Notes: a model not told the origin generated them from the sequence alone. A DNA stretch of 62,426 nt from Eisenbergiella tayi (GCF_001881565.1 NZ_MPDJ01000011.1:1-62426), one strand, 5' to 3'; counted from the stretch's first letter, positions 42,657 to 52,392 are shown. Made by a program: numbers and translations.

Positions 42657-43547
42657 CTACTTCTTGATAAGGCCCTTTTCGATAAGAAACGCTTTGGCCA
42701 CTTCCTTTTCGTCTTTGCCTTCCACTTCCACCTGATAGTTCATATTACGCATTTCGTCATCGGAAATCTGTCCGGTAAGCTTTTCCAGCGTATCTGCAAG
42801 ACCGGGATATTTTTCAAGGGTATCCGTCCGAACGACGGTTCCTGCATAATAGGTGGCAAACAGGCTCTTGTCGTCCTGCAGCAGCTTCACATCGGCCGCC
42901 GCCAGCTGGGCATCGGTGGTAAAGGCATTGGTCACATCAATCTCTTTATTTGCCATCGCCTGATATTTCAGGGCGATATCTACATCCACCGTCCCCTTAA
43001 AATTCATTCCGTAAGCTTCACAGATCATGGGATATCCGTCTTCTCTCTCCATATAGTCCGGATTTCCTCCGAAAATCAGATTTTCAGATGCCGCAGCCAG
43101 GTCACTGAAGGTCTCAAGGCCATAGGTATCCGCCGCTTCCGTTCTTACAGCAAGCACATAGGAATTCTGAAAGCCGTACAATCCGCTCCAGGTAAGCCCC
43201 ATATCATTATATTCCTTCTGCAGGTTCTCATATAACACATCGGAGTCATCTTCTTTCTCATGTTTCAGCACCGTCATCCAGGACGTTCCCGTATATTCGG
43301 GATACAAATCAAAATCACCCTTCAGAAGCGCCGGCTGGATATTTGTGGTTCCGCCGCCGATTCCCTTTGTGATTTCCACGGGAACCCCGAGATCATTTTC
43401 TATGAGCTGACCCAGAATCTCCGTGAGGACATATTGTTCCGTCATGGGCTTCGACGCGATTTTAATAGGTTCCTTTTCTTTTCCACAGCCGGCCAGAGTA
43501 CCTATAGCAAGAGCTGCTGTTAAAAATAATGCCAATTTCCTTTTCAT
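42657..43547 (-). CDS. Osmoprotectant ABC transporter, substrate-binding lipoprotein (OpuCC-like)
   Basis: A 296-residue lipoprotein. The signal peptide ends in a lipobox (LAGC, Cys near residue 21), giving a membrane-anchored binding protein. The OpuAC-type fold is visible from IASKPMTEQYVLTEILGQLIE and the conserved YPEYTGTSW. It would bind glycine betaine, carnitine or choline. The ATG at 43547 follows GGGAGACAAAAAAC; the frame is open upstream across the ATPase stop. It is the last gene of the transporter operon. Confidence 0.93.
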   Translation of the reverse strand: MKRKLALFLTAALAIGTLAGCGKEKEPIKIASKPMTEQYVLTEILGQLIENDLGVPVEITKGIGGGTTNIQPALLKGDFDLYPEYTGTSWMTVLKHEKEDDSDVLYENLQKEYNDMGLTWSGLYGFQNSYVLAVRTEAADTYGLETFSDLAAASENLIFGGNPDYMEREDGYPMICEAYGMNFKGTVDVDIALKYQAMANKEIDVTNAFTTDAQLAAADVKLLQDDKSLFATYYAGTVVRTDTLEKYPGLADTLEKLTGQISDDEMRNMNYQVEVEGKDEKEVAKAFLIEKGLIKK

Positions 43548-43597
43548 GTTTTTTGTCTCCCTTCCTGCTTCGGTTAATAAAGTTCCATACTTACTCA

Positions 43598-44323
43598 TTA
43601 TCTGTCGGATATCAGCTTTTTCACGAAATCTGTAGCCGGGTTCGCCCTGATTTCTTCCGGCGTCCCATCCTGGATTATCTTCCCCTCATCCATAACAACA
43701 ATACGGGTGCCAAGACGCAGCGCCTCATCAATATCATGAGTAACAAACACAATTGTTTCCTTTTGCTGGCGGTGTATCCTGCCTATTTCCTCCTGAAGCC
43801 TGCGGCGGGTAATCTCATCCACGGCGCCGAAAGGCTCGTCCATCAGCATGATCTCAGGAGAATTCATCAATGCCCTCGCGATTCCGACACGCTGCTTCTG
43901 ACCGCCCGACAACTCGTCGGGATATCTTCTGCGCACCTCTTCCGGCAGCTCCACCAGAGCGAGCAGCTGGCTCACTCTTTCCCGTACAGCCTTTTTATCC
44001 CGTTTTCCGTATAAATCGGCTACATAGGAAATATTTTTTTCTATAGTCAGGTGCGGAAAAAGTCCTGTTTCCTGCACGACATAGCCAAGTTTTCTGCGCA
44101 GGGCGGTGAGATCCGTATCCGCCAGATCCTTCCCGTTCACCACCACCCGGCCCGCGTCAGGCTTCAGCAGCCCGTTCATCAGCTTCAGAGCCGTGGTTTT
44201 CCCGCAGCCGGAGGTACCGATCAGCATTACGAATTCCCCCTGCCCGATATCCAGGCTGAAATGCTCCAGTACCCCCTTGCTCCCATAGGAAGCAGTTATA
44301 TCTGTCAGTGAAATAATACTCAT
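43598..44323 (-). CDS. Osmoprotectant ABC transporter, ATPase subunit
   Basis: A 241-residue ABC ATPase. Walker A is IGTSGCGKTTALKLMNG, the signature ELSGGQKQRVGIARAL, Walker B IMLMDEPFGAVDEITR. It lacks the C-terminal CBS domains found in OpuCA, so regulation by ionic strength through CBS is unlikely. Its start overlaps the permease stop by four bases. Confidence 0.93.
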   Translation of the reverse strand: MSIISLTDITASYGSKGVLEHFSLDIGQGEFVMLIGTSGCGKTTALKLMNGLLKPDAGRVVVNGKDLADTDLTALRRKLGYVVQETGLFPHLTIEKNISYVADLYGKRDKKAVRERVSQLLALVELPEEVRRRYPDELSGGQKQRVGIARALMNSPEIMLMDEPFGAVDEITRRRLQEEIGRIHRQQKETIVFVTHDIDEALRLGTRIVVMDEGKIIQDGTPEEIRANPATDFVKKLISDR

Positions 44324-44982
44324 GCCTGCCGCTCCCTTCTGTCTCTCGCTCCTTCACTCCAGGGAATCTTCTTCTCCAGCAGATAAATCAGCCTGTCGGA
44401 AATCAACGCCACTAAAGCTATAAGGATACTTCCTGCATAGGTCATGGCCGCATTATTGGTGGTTATCCCTCTGTAAATGGCAACACCCAGACCTCCTGCC
44501 CCGATATAGGAAGCAATTCCGCTTAAGGAAATCGTCATCACCACCATACTTCTCACACCCGCCAGAATTACCGGCAGAGCCAAAGGCAGCTTCACCCGGA
44601 ACAGGATCTGCATTCTGGTGCTGCCCATCCCGGACGCGACTTCCGTCAAAAAGGGCTGGATCGTATTTATTCCCGTATAGGTATTGCGCACAATGGGCAG
44701 AAGCCCATAAATACTCAATGCAATAATTGCCGTCTTATTGCCGATTCCCGTAAAAGGGATCAGAAATCCCAGCATGGAAATAGACGGTATGGTATAAAGT
44801 ACGTTTATAATATTCATAATGATCTGCGCAGGCTTCCGGAATTCACTGATGAGCACCCCGATAACCAGTCCCAGAAAAAGGGATATTGCCACAGAAATGC
44901 CTGCAATACGTATATGCTGCAGAATCAGTTCTCCAAAAAAGGAACTCCGTTCCGCGTAAAGTCTGAAAATTTCCTGTATCAT
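44320..44982 (-). CDS. Osmoprotectant ABC transporter, permease
   Basis: A 220-residue permease with about six membrane segments. The EAA-type loop is seen in EVASGMGSTRMQILFRVKLPLALPVILAG. It is first in its operon, has the promoter at 45007-45035, and leads into the ATPase by overlap. Confidence 0.93.
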   Translation of the reverse strand: MIQEIFRLYAERSSFFGELILQHIRIAGISVAISLFLGLVIGVLISEFRKPAQIIMNIINVLYTIPSISMLGFLIPFTGIGNKTAIIALSIYGLLPIVRNTYTGINTIQPFLTEVASGMGSTRMQILFRVKLPLALPVILAGVRSMVVMTISLSGIASYIGAGGLGVAIYRGITTNNAAMTYAGSILIALVALISDRLIYLLEKKIPWSEGARDRRERQA

Positions 44983-45006
44983 ACAATTCTGTCTCCAATC
45001 GTATCT

Positions 45007-45035
45007 ATTATACCCTCATTAATTACATTTGGCAA
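45007..45035 (-). promoter_or_regulatory. Promoter of the osmoprotectant transporter operon
   Basis: Minus strand TTGCCA (45030-45035), 17 bases, TATAAT (45007-45012). It lies 25 bases before the permease ATG. Confidence 0.8.
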
Positions 45036-45052
45036 AGGTAAAATGGAACCGT

Positions 45053-45089
45053 ATAAAATGGAACCGCCGTCCGGTATTCCGAACGGCGG
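45053..45089 (-). terminator. Terminator of the alpha-galactosidase gene
   Basis: CCGCCGT (45064-45070) pairs with ACGGCGG (45083-45089), with an inner CCG/CGG extension. A T-rich TTCCATTTTAT follows on the minus strand. Confidence 0.75.
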
Positions 45090-45095
45090 CTGCTC

Positions 45096-47285
45096 TTATT
45101 CCGCTTTCAATTCAAACTGTACTGCCCTGTATTCTCCCGAAACAGAAGGAATACAGATACCGGCATTCATCAATGCGCTGCCGCTTAAGCTTCTTCCATC
45201 CTCCATACGGTATCCCGCATCAGGATCCAGCCCTTTCAGCTTCATGAAGAGAGGTTTGTTATTGGCACGCGTGTGTGTTACCACAAGATTTACCAGAACC
45301 TGCTTTTTATCCTCCGATACGAAAGCCCATGCCACAAATTCCTTCCCGTCCCCGGGAGCGTTCAGCCTGTAATAATCTCCCCGGTGGATGAGTTCGTAAT
45401 TCTTCTTATAGTCGGAAACCTGCTTCCTGACTTCTTCTTTTTCTTCCTGAGGAAGGGTATTCAGATCCAGCTCATAGCCAAAGCTTCCTGCCATCGCTAC
45501 CACACCTCTGGTATGGAAAGGAGTGATTCTTCCTGTTTGGTGGTTGGGACAGGCCGACACATGGGAGCCCACAGCCCCAATCGGATACAGAAAAGAGGTT
45601 CCATACTGAATCTCCAGCCTTTCCACGGCATCCGTATCATCGCTGCACCAGATCTGAGGGGAATAATAAAGCATGGCAGCGTCAAATCTTCCGCCTCCTC
45701 CGCTGCAGCCCTCTATCATGAGATCCGGGAATGCCGCGGTCAGCCTTTCCAGAAGCTCATATACACCCAGCATACAGCGGTGATATACTTCTCCCTGTCT
45801 CTCTGCCGGAAGCGAAGCGCTGTATATATCGCACATACTGCGGTTCATATCCCACTTCACATAATCGATTTTGGCATTGCTGAGGATATCGGACATCCGT
45901 TCAAACAGATAATCCCTCACCTCCCGGCGGGACATGTCCAGAACAAGCTGGAATCTGCTCCGGTTGGGCTTTCTTCCCGGAATCTGAAGCGCCCAGTCAG
46001 GATGCGCCCTGTACAGATCGCTGTCCTCAGAAATCATTTCCGGTTCAAACCAAAGCCCGAATTTCATTCCCATGGCGTTGATTTTTTCAGACAGGCTGGA
46101 AAGATTGCCCGGCAGCTTGTCAAGATTTACAAACCAGTCGCCCAGACCGGAACAGTCGCCATCACGCTTTCCGAACCAGCCGTCATCCAGCACCAGCATC
46201 TCAATTCCCAGTTCTGCCGCCTGACCGGCTATCTTCAGGATTTTTTCTTCATTGAAATCAAAGTATGTGGCCTCCCAGTTGTTAATCAGGATCGGCCTTC
46301 TTACATATTTATATTTTCCTCTGCAGATATGCTCACTGATAATCCTGTGGAAATTATGAGACAGAGCAGTAAACCCCCTGTCGGAATAGCTCATAATCAC
46401 CTGAGGTGTCTCAAATACCTCCCCCGGTGCGAGACGGAAACAGAAGGATTCCGGATGGATTCCCATAAATACACGGCTCTGCCCCATCTGATCCACTTCA
46501 GCGCCTGCGATGAAGTTGCTGCTGTATACAAAGGTCATTCCATAACAATCACCCGCATCTTCCGTTGTCTGCGGAGTGCACAGAATCAGGGAAGGGTTGT
46601 GATGATGGCTGGAGGTTCCTCTCTTGCTTCCGATTGATACGGTCCCGTGGCAAAGCGGCGTGCGCTCAACCTGGCGCTCCATGGCATGTCTTCCATGGAA
46701 ATGGATCATTTCCCATTCTCCAAAAGGCATGTCCAGGCATACGGAAAGCATCTTCTCCAGAGAAACCATCCCCTCTGTGGAATTCTTCAGCACGGCGGCC
46801 CGTGTGATCACATCTTCCTTTTCAAATACGCCATATTTCAACAGCAGCTCCAGGCCGGTATTCTCATCACGCAAAAGGATGGAAAGGGAGCTGCTGATTT
46901 CCTCTTCATCATATACCGCAGGCATTCCCGTGATCTTATATGCTCCCTTTGTTATTTCATGGGAAACATAGCGGAAATCCGCAGCCATGGTACCGTCAGG
47001 ATTCACTGCCTCGATGCAGGAGGTACGATAATCCCCCACTCCCTGTGAAGGAAATTCCTGCGGCTGGATATCCAGGGAAAACGTCCTGTCCCCTTCCGCT
47101 TCATAAGGATTTCCCGAAAAGCCCGCATCTGTTCCCCAAAGGAGATAATCCATCGTGCTTCCATCCACCCGCTTCCCATAATACAGATGCTGTAAAATGT
47201 TATATCTTCCCACCATCATCTGATAAGTGGTTTCCGCCGTCTGCAGAGTGAATATTTTAGTTGATTCATTAAAGGTAATTGCCAT
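45096..47285 (-). CDS. Alpha-galactosidase, glycoside hydrolase family 36
   Basis: A 729-residue cytoplasmic GH36 enzyme. The nucleophile Asp is in YVKWDMNRSM (about residue 480) and the acid/base Asp in IWCSDDTDAVERL (about 545). The WFGKRDGDCSGLGDW and GLWFEPEMIS segments are typical. It removes alpha-1,6-linked galactose from raffinose-family sugars or galactomannan pieces. The ATG at 47285 is preferred to a TTG two codons upstream. It is monocistronic, with a consensus promoter and terminator, and sits inside the rseP-ispG interval as an insertion. Confidence 0.95.
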   Translation of the reverse strand: MAITFNESTKIFTLQTAETTYQMMVGRYNILQHLYYGKRVDGSTMDYLLWGTDAGFSGNPYEAEGDRTFSLDIQPQEFPSQGVGDYRTSCIEAVNPDGTMAADFRYVSHEITKGAYKITGMPAVYDEEEISSSLSILLRDENTGLELLLKYGVFEKEDVITRAAVLKNSTEGMVSLEKMLSVCLDMPFGEWEMIHFHGRHAMERQVERTPLCHGTVSIGSKRGTSSHHHNPSLILCTPQTTEDAGDCYGMTFVYSSNFIAGAEVDQMGQSRVFMGIHPESFCFRLAPGEVFETPQVIMSYSDRGFTALSHNFHRIISEHICRGKYKYVRRPILINNWEATYFDFNEEKILKIAGQAAELGIEMLVLDDGWFGKRDGDCSGLGDWFVNLDKLPGNLSSLSEKINAMGMKFGLWFEPEMISEDSDLYRAHPDWALQIPGRKPNRSRFQLVLDMSRREVRDYLFERMSDILSNAKIDYVKWDMNRSMCDIYSASLPAERQGEVYHRCMLGVYELLERLTAAFPDLMIEGCSGGGGRFDAAMLYYSPQIWCSDDTDAVERLEIQYGTSFLYPIGAVGSHVSACPNHQTGRITPFHTRGVVAMAGSFGYELDLNTLPQEEKEEVRKQVSDYKKNYELIHRGDYYRLNAPGDGKEFVAWAFVSEDKKQVLVNLVVTHTRANNKPLFMKLKGLDPDAGYRMEDGRSLSGSALMNAGICIPSVSGEYRAVQFELKAE

Positions 47286-47321
47286 AAACAAGGTCTCCTT
47301 CCCATTGTTTTTACTATCTCC

Positions 47322-47350
47322 ATCATATGAAAACCTTAACTTCCTGTCAA
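47322..47350 (-). promoter_or_regulatory. Promoter of the alpha-galactosidase gene
   Basis: Minus strand TTGACA (47345-47350), 17 bases, TATGAT (47322-47327). It overlaps the stop codon of the upstream gene at 47347. No catabolite-repression cre palindrome was seen around it. Confidence 0.85.
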
Positions 47351-47700
47351 TCCTTTCTTGTTAGCTTCATCTGTTCTTTTGTTGCTTTTCCGTTCAGAGT
47401 AAAAAGCTGTTTTTCCTTTGTCCTGCCTCCTGTATTCAGCACGGTCACTTCCACAGTTATCTCCTCTCCATGAATCAATTCCCATGGCACTTCCACAAAA
47501 ACCGGTCCTTTCGCCTCATAAGAAGCCCCTTTCCGGATCAAGAGCTTCCGCATATCCCCGTCCCGCAGAGCGAGGGCTGCAGGATTTGGGCCGGGCAGTC
47601 CCGAGGCCAGGGCCGCCGCCGTCACACCTGCCAAAAAGCCGACAAATAAGCCTTTTCTTTTTTCCGCTTTTTCCTGTTTTTCAGCCATCCTTCTTCGCAA
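47347..47700 (-). CDS. Small membrane-anchored hypothetical protein
   Basis: About 117 residues (TTG at 47700 after AAAAGGAGGCC; an ATG at 47688 is the alternative). A basic N-terminus and one hydrophobic segment (LFVGFLAGVTAAALASGL) suggest membrane insertion. The rest is a small beta-rich domain with VFVEVPWELIHGEEITVEVTV in two parts. Not recognised. It follows the DUF3048 gene but is separated from it by a terminator, and no clear promoter was found. Confidence 0.55.
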   Translation of the reverse strand: MRRRMAEKQEKAEKRKGLFVGFLAGVTAAALASGLPGPNPAALALRDGDMRKLLIRKGASYEAKGPVFVEVPWELIHGEEITVEVTVLNTGGRTKEKQLFTLNGKATKEQMKLTRKD

Positions 47701-47865
47701 AGGCCTCCTTTTATTAAAAGTCCATTAAAAAAATCAAGGGAATTGTCCATACCATCCCGGACAAGGAATTCATAGAAATGAAGATTTCAGAATTGATAAA
47801 AATTATTATAGCACAGTCTTTTCCCTGACGGAAGGCCGGTAATTATAAACTTTTTATGAAAAGCT

Positions 47866-47917
47866 GTCAAAAACCGCAGGACAGCAGCTGTCTCTTACAG
47901 CCCGCCATCCTGCGGTT
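47866..47917 (-). terminator. Terminator of the DUF3048 gene
   Basis: AACCGCAGGA (47872-47881) pairs with TCCTGCGGTT (47908-47917) around a 26-base loop that contains a further CAGCTG palindrome; the minus strand continues TTTTTGACAG. Confidence 0.85.
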
Positions 47918-47958
47918 CCACTTTTTTACATCCGGCGGCTCTTCCGCCCTTTATTCTC

Positions 47959-49056
47959 TTATGAGAAGGCAGCTGCTCTTCCCTTCTGAGCTACGGCTAT
48001 GTATGTCTTTCCTTCATTCAGCTGGATTTCATTTCCTGCATCGTCAAAATATCTGGTAGGGCCGTAATCGGTCGTTTTCTGCCAGGTGATGTGGATGCAT
48101 TTGCCCTTTGTAAAATAATACCCGTCTTCTGTGGTATCAAAGTTATAAAAAGCAAGATATCCCTTTGCATCCAGGGTCATCCATTTCGTATTCTGTACAA
48201 TAACATTTGCAAAGGCTAACTGCTGGCCGTTTGCCGCATCCTTATGCGCTTTCCCGTGGATAGTCTTATAATACAGTCCATCTGCCGCATTGTAGGTAAA
48301 TCCGGTCTTGGTGTAAGGGAATACATTGGACAGATTTATCTGGTTAGCTGTCTGGGCGCCTGCTCCGTACTGGGCCAGAGTATTCACGCCTGCTGAGAAA
48401 TTAAAATGCTTGGGGCTGTAAAACTCCGGACGCAGAGCAAGGGAATATCCCAGCTGACTGCAGGCATTGGTAATACCGCTTCCGCTGATATAAGCATTGT
48501 GAGGAGCTTTCCTGTCGCTGCTTCTGAAAAAAGCATTCGCTCCGGGTGCGCTTCCTCCGGTACCGTATTCAAATGTTCCCGAAAGGTTGTTGATATCCGG
48601 CATGCTGATCCGATCAGCCATATACCACACACCGCCGTAATGAACCAGGATAGGATCCCATTCTGTGGCAATGGGAATATAATAAGCACGGCAGCTTCTT
48701 ATATTTCCGATGCGGGAAAGCCCCTGCCAGTCATCAATGACGGCAAGCTGACGGGAAATATCCCCTTCCTCCATGATTTCATACAGTACCTTGGCATGGC
48801 TGATACCGTAGGACGGCTGAGCCGCTTTATCGGTAGGCATCATTATGGCAATAGGCCGGGAAGCCGCCTGGGCAGCCGGAACCCATTCATTCGTATATAC
48901 GCTTCTCACATAACCGGCAGGTCCTTCCTCCGCATGTAACTCCGCCGCCGGTGCAGCTGCTGTCATACAGAGCACTGCAGCCAGAACTGCCGATAACGCT
49001 TTCCACTTTTTTTTCTTATTTTTTTGTACATGTGGAAATACTGACTTCCATTTCAT
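47959..49056 (-). CDS. Secreted DUF3048 (YerB-like) domain protein
   Basis: A 365-residue exported protein. The signal peptide is KKKWKALSAVLAAVLCMTAAAP, cut near AELHAEE. There is no lipobox Cys in the usual place, unlike YerB lipoproteins. The two DUF3048 parts show RPIAIMMPTDKAAQPSYGISHA and, near the end, TKGKCIHITWQKTTDYGP. Function in wall or spore physiology is suspected from the family but not shown. It has its own promoter and terminator. Confidence 0.88.
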   Translation of the reverse strand: MKWKSVFPHVQKNKKKKWKALSAVLAAVLCMTAAAPAAELHAEEGPAGYVRSVYTNEWVPAAQAASRPIAIMMPTDKAAQPSYGISHAKVLYEIMEEGDISRQLAVIDDWQGLSRIGNIRSCRAYYIPIATEWDPILVHYGGVWYMADRISMPDINNLSGTFEYGTGGSAPGANAFFRSSDRKAPHNAYISGSGITNACSQLGYSLALRPEFYSPKHFNFSAGVNTLAQYGAGAQTANQINLSNVFPYTKTGFTYNAADGLYYKTIHGKAHKDAANGQQLAFANVIVQNTKWMTLDAKGYLAFYNFDTTEDGYYFTKGKCIHITWQKTTDYGPTRYFDDAGNEIQLNEGKTYIAVAQKGRAAAFS

Positions 49057-49114
49057 ATTTTCTTTACCTCCCCTTAATGGTTTGAAGCCTGTCCTTCAAA
49101 ACAGGTCTGATCTA

Positions 49115-49143
49115 ATAGTACTCATTTCTCTCCGCTTCGTCAA
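49115..49143 (-). promoter_or_regulatory. Promoter of the DUF3048 gene
   Basis: Minus strand TTGACG (49138-49143), 17 bases, TACTAT (49115-49120). The leader contains a small TTTGAAG/CTTCAAA hairpin before GGGGAGG. Confidence 0.7.
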
Positions 49144-49214
49144 CTTTCCGAATGAATTTATGGTAAATTTTCGAAAATATTAAGATTTCGTATAAGATTC
49201 CATTAGACTTCTTT

Positions 49215-49279
49215 ACAAAAAAATCCGCCTGAAGGCATCAGCTTTTTCCCTTGCCATGGAAAAGCCTGTGTCTTCAGGC
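49215..49279 (-). terminator. Long terminator hairpin after rseP
   Basis: GCCTGAAG-type arms (about 49226-49234 with 49272-49279) enclose a second stem built on GCTTTTTCC and GGAAAAGC. On the minus strand GGATTTTTTTG follows. It ends the pyrH-to-rseP block. Confidence 0.88.
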
Positions 49280-49307
49280 AGATTCCTGCCTTTTCCGGCC
49301 GTCTGAC

Positions 49308-50357
49308 TTATCGGAACAGCCGGGATATATCGTTAAACATAACAAAGACCATCAGGACCATTAATACCACAAAGCCCGCGAAATGAACCATTCCTTCCTT
49401 ATCCGGAGGCACAGGTTTTCCCCGTATTGCCTCAATGATAAGGAATACAAGACGTCCGCCGTCCAGCGCAGGCAGCGGAAGGAGGTTCATAACCCCCAGG
49501 TTCACACTGAGCAGCAGGGCGATATTAATCATATTCAGGATTACCATCCAAATACCGTACGGCTCCGCCTGTTCCTTCACCTCGCCGATCACCTGGGCCA
49601 CACCGATAGGGCCTGAAATATCATCCTTGCTGGCTTTGCCCTGTATCAGCATTCCGAGACTCTTAATAGTCGCCCTCAGGCTGTATCGGACCTCATAATA
49701 GCTGTATTTGAAGATTCCCGCATTCCTGCAGTCCACATAATCCCCATAGCCGTTAAAGCCCAGCAGGTAGCGCTCTTCCTCTTCGTCATATTTGGGGACT
49801 AGGGTTACGGTATGCTTTTCTCCGTCCCGAAGGAATTCCACTTTCATCGTTTCTCCCGCGCCCACATAGATGTTCAGCCAGATTTCCCGGGCCACATAAA
49901 TCCGTTCCCCGTTCATCCTGGTGATCACATCCCCCGGCTGCATCCCCGCTTCCTGTGCCGGATAGCCGTCGATCAGGCCATTGATAACCGGCCTGTCACT
50001 TCCTGCATATCCCACCACAATCATGGCCAGGATATAAGCCAGGATAAAGTTAAAAAAGGGACCGGCAAAAACAGTGGAAATCCTGGCCCAGACGCTGGCG
50101 TTGGGAAAAGCCCCCTCCGACGGAGTTCCATTGTCATTATCAAGCCCGTCTTCCCCTTCAAACATACATGCGCCGCCTATGGGCAGAAGACGCAGTGAAT
50201 ATTCTGTTCCCCCTTTTTTAAAACGGAGCAGCTTGGGCCCCATACCCACGCTGAACTCCACAACCGTAATGCCGTTGGCTTTTGCCAGAAGAAAATGTCC
50301 CAGCTCATGCCCTACGACGATCACTCCGAATACCAGGACAAATAACACGATAGTCAA
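49308..50357 (-). CDS. rseP: Site-2 membrane metalloprotease RseP
   Basis: RseP (349 residues) cuts membrane proteins within the bilayer. The zinc motif HELGH is in VVGHELGHFLLAKANG near residue 17, a PDZ domain surrounds EAGMQPGDVITRMNGERI, and the second metal motif is NLLPLPALDGGRLVF near 300. It overlaps dxr by four bases. The usual neighbours downstream (ispG-polC) are displaced by about 6.7 kb of other genes. Confidence 0.95.
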   Translation of the reverse strand: MTIVLFVLVFGVIVVGHELGHFLLAKANGITVVEFSVGMGPKLLRFKKGGTEYSLRLLPIGGACMFEGEDGLDNDNGTPSEGAFPNASVWARISTVFAGPFFNFILAYILAMIVVGYAGSDRPVINGLIDGYPAQEAGMQPGDVITRMNGERIYVAREIWLNIYVGAGETMKVEFLRDGEKHTVTLVPKYDEEEERYLLGFNGYGDYVDCRNAGIFKYSYYEVRYSLRATIKSLGMLIQGKASKDDISGPIGVAQVIGEVKEQAEPYGIWMVILNMINIALLLSVNLGVMNLLPLPALDGGRLVFLIIEAIRGKPVPPDKEGMVHFAGFVVLMVLMVFVMFNDISRLFR

Positions 50358-51511
50358 TTGCTTCCATTCTCCTTTATATGTTCGATATATTCATAAGTTT
50401 CTGCCTCTGTCTGCAGAATCTCATTGACATTAGGATTCTCAATTACACGGTGATGATTCATACATTTTTCAATCAGCTCCGGTATTTCCAGAAATCCGAT
50501 TGCATGATCCAGGAACATAGACACCGCTTTCTCGTTGGCCGCATTGAACACGGTCGGCATGCTGCCTCCCAGCTTTGCCGCCCTCAATCCCAGATCCAGC
50601 CCGGAAAAGGTATCCCTGTCCGGCCGCTCAAAGTTTATCTGCCCCAATTTGAAAAAGTCAACTCTTTCACCGGCCATGGGCCTTCTTTCAGGATAAAAAA
50701 GAGCATACTGAATGGGCAGCTTCATATCCGGCATTCCCAGCTGGGCAATCACCGCGCCATCCTTATATTCCACCATGGAATGAATGATGCTCTGAGGATG
50801 CACCAGCACTTCAATATTGTCCAGATCCACATCAAAAAGCCATCCGGCCTCCATAACCTCCAGGGCCTTATTCACAAGGCTGGCAGAATCCACGGTAATC
50901 TTTCTCCCCATGGACCAGTTGGGATGCTTCAGGGCATCCTCAGCCCGCATTCCTGCCAGTTCCTCTCTTTTCTTTCCCCGGAAAGGGCCGCCTGATGCGG
51001 TGAGCCAGATTTTGGAAACACCGGAATGATCTTCCCCGTTCATGGACTGGAAAATGGCGCTGTGCTCACTGTCCACAGGCAGAATGGGCACGCCGTGCTT
51101 TTTCGCCAGGGGCATTATGAGATGCCCCGCCGTTACCAGCGTTTCCTTGTTAGCCAGGGCAATTGTTTTTCCGCTTTCAATAGCAGCTATGGTAGGGCGG
51201 ATTCCAATCATCCCCACCACAGCCGTCACCAGTATTTCATAGCCTTCCATCTCCGCCAGTTCCAAAAGGCCATCCATCCCATGCAGGATCCTGACGGGAA
51301 GATCCGCCACACGTACCTTCAGTTCCCCGGCCGCCGCTTCGCTCCACATAACAGCCAGCTTCGGCATAAATTCCCTGATCTGCTTTTCCATCAGAGCAGC
51401 ATTGCTGCCGGCAGCCAGCCCCGCCACCTGTAAATCCGGATTTTCCCGGACGATTTCCAGTGTCTGGGTTCCGATGGATCCTGTTGAACCAAGAATTGCT
51501 ATTTTTTTCAT
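50354..51511 (-). CDS. dxr: 1-deoxy-D-xylulose 5-phosphate reductoisomerase
   Basis: Dxr (385 residues) is the first committed step of the MEP isoprenoid pathway. The NADPH-binding start is KKIAILGSTGSIGTQTLE. LANKETLVTAGHLI, the metal site PVDSEHSAIFQSM, and WSMGRKITVDSASLVNK are typical. The ATG at 51511 follows AAGGAGCATACGG. It lies between cdsA and rseP. Confidence 0.97.
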   Translation of the reverse strand: MKKIAILGSTGSIGTQTLEIVRENPDLQVAGLAAGSNAALMEKQIREFMPKLAVMWSEAAAGELKVRVADLPVRILHGMDGLLELAEMEGYEILVTAVVGMIGIRPTIAAIESGKTIALANKETLVTAGHLIMPLAKKHGVPILPVDSEHSAIFQSMNGEDHSGVSKIWLTASGGPFRGKKREELAGMRAEDALKHPNWSMGRKITVDSASLVNKALEVMEAGWLFDVDLDNIEVLVHPQSIIHSMVEYKDGAVIAQLGMPDMKLPIQYALFYPERRPMAGERVDFFKLGQINFERPDRDTFSGLDLGLRAAKLGGSMPTVFNAANEKAVSMFLDHAIGFLEIPELIEKCMNHHRVIENPNVNEILQTEAETYEYIEHIKENGSN

Positions 51512-51524
51512 CCGTATGCTCCTT

Positions 51525-52352
51525 TTAGTCAAATCGTATCAAAAGTATGGCAAGATAATAAATGATAGGCGCCGTAAACAGAACGCTGTCAAAACGGTCC
51601 ATAATTCCGCCGTGTCCGGGAATCAGCTTTCCATAATCCTTGATATTGTGGTTTCTTTTGATTCCTGAAGCCGCCAGATCCCCCACCTGGGAAATCACAG
51701 CGCCCGCCGCACAGATTACAGCCGCTATCCAGGTTATATTCTGATCCGCAAACACCCTTTCCAGAACCAGCCATCCGAAAAGAGCGCCCACCAGACCGGC
51801 GCCCACAACGCCTCCGACAGCGCCTTCTATCGATTTCTTCGGGCTCAGTACCGGCGCCAGCTTATGCTTTCCGATTGCCATTCCCGAAAGATAGGCACAG
51901 GTATCGCAGATCCAGGAGCTGATGAAAATCATCCAAACCATATAGATGCCGTTGGGAAGATTTCTTGTGAGGAAAATAAACGTAAACAAAACCGGGGCAT
52001 AAAAGGCACAGAAAAATGTGGTCATGACCTGCTCCGCCCTGAATTTAGGGAAGGAAAGCACATAAACAAACATCAGCCCCAGAAAAATCACAGCGAGCAT
52101 TCCCATCCAGTAGACAGGATCCTTTATGCCATATACTACCAGGTAGTACAGGATTATTCCCCCATACCCCACTCCCTCCAGGGCATTGTTCTTTTGTCCC
52201 GCATCAATAACCCCACAGGCCTTTGTCAGTTCCCGGAATGCAATTAAAGACAGTATCAGCATTCCCAGAGCAAGAATTCCTCCCCCGGTCAGGAGCAGGA
52301 AAAGCGCCAGAACCACAAGCACGACACTGCTCATCAATCTTTTACCAAACAT
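51525..52352 (-). CDS. cdsA: Phosphatidate cytidylyltransferase
   Basis: CdsA (275 residues) makes CDP-diacylglycerol for phospholipids. It is polytopic, with about eight hydrophobic segments. The family signature near the C-terminus is SQVGDLAASGIKRNHNIKD followed by PGHGGIMDRFDSV. The ATG at 52352 is seven bases after GGAGG; an ATG two codons earlier abuts it. Confidence 0.95.
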   Translation of the reverse strand: MFGKRLMSSVVLVVLALFLLLTGGGILALGMLILSLIAFRELTKACGVIDAGQKNNALEGVGYGGIILYYLVVYGIKDPVYWMGMLAVIFLGLMFVYVLSFPKFRAEQVMTTFFCAFYAPVLFTFIFLTRNLPNGIYMVWMIFISSWICDTCAYLSGMAIGKHKLAPVLSPKKSIEGAVGGVVGAGLVGALFGWLVLERVFADQNITWIAAVICAAGAVISQVGDLAASGIKRNHNIKDYGKLIPGHGGIMDRFDSVLFTAPIIYYLAILLIRFD

Positions 52353-52392
52353 ATTCATCCTCCATAATTGAATACAGGACAGTCCTTTTGTC

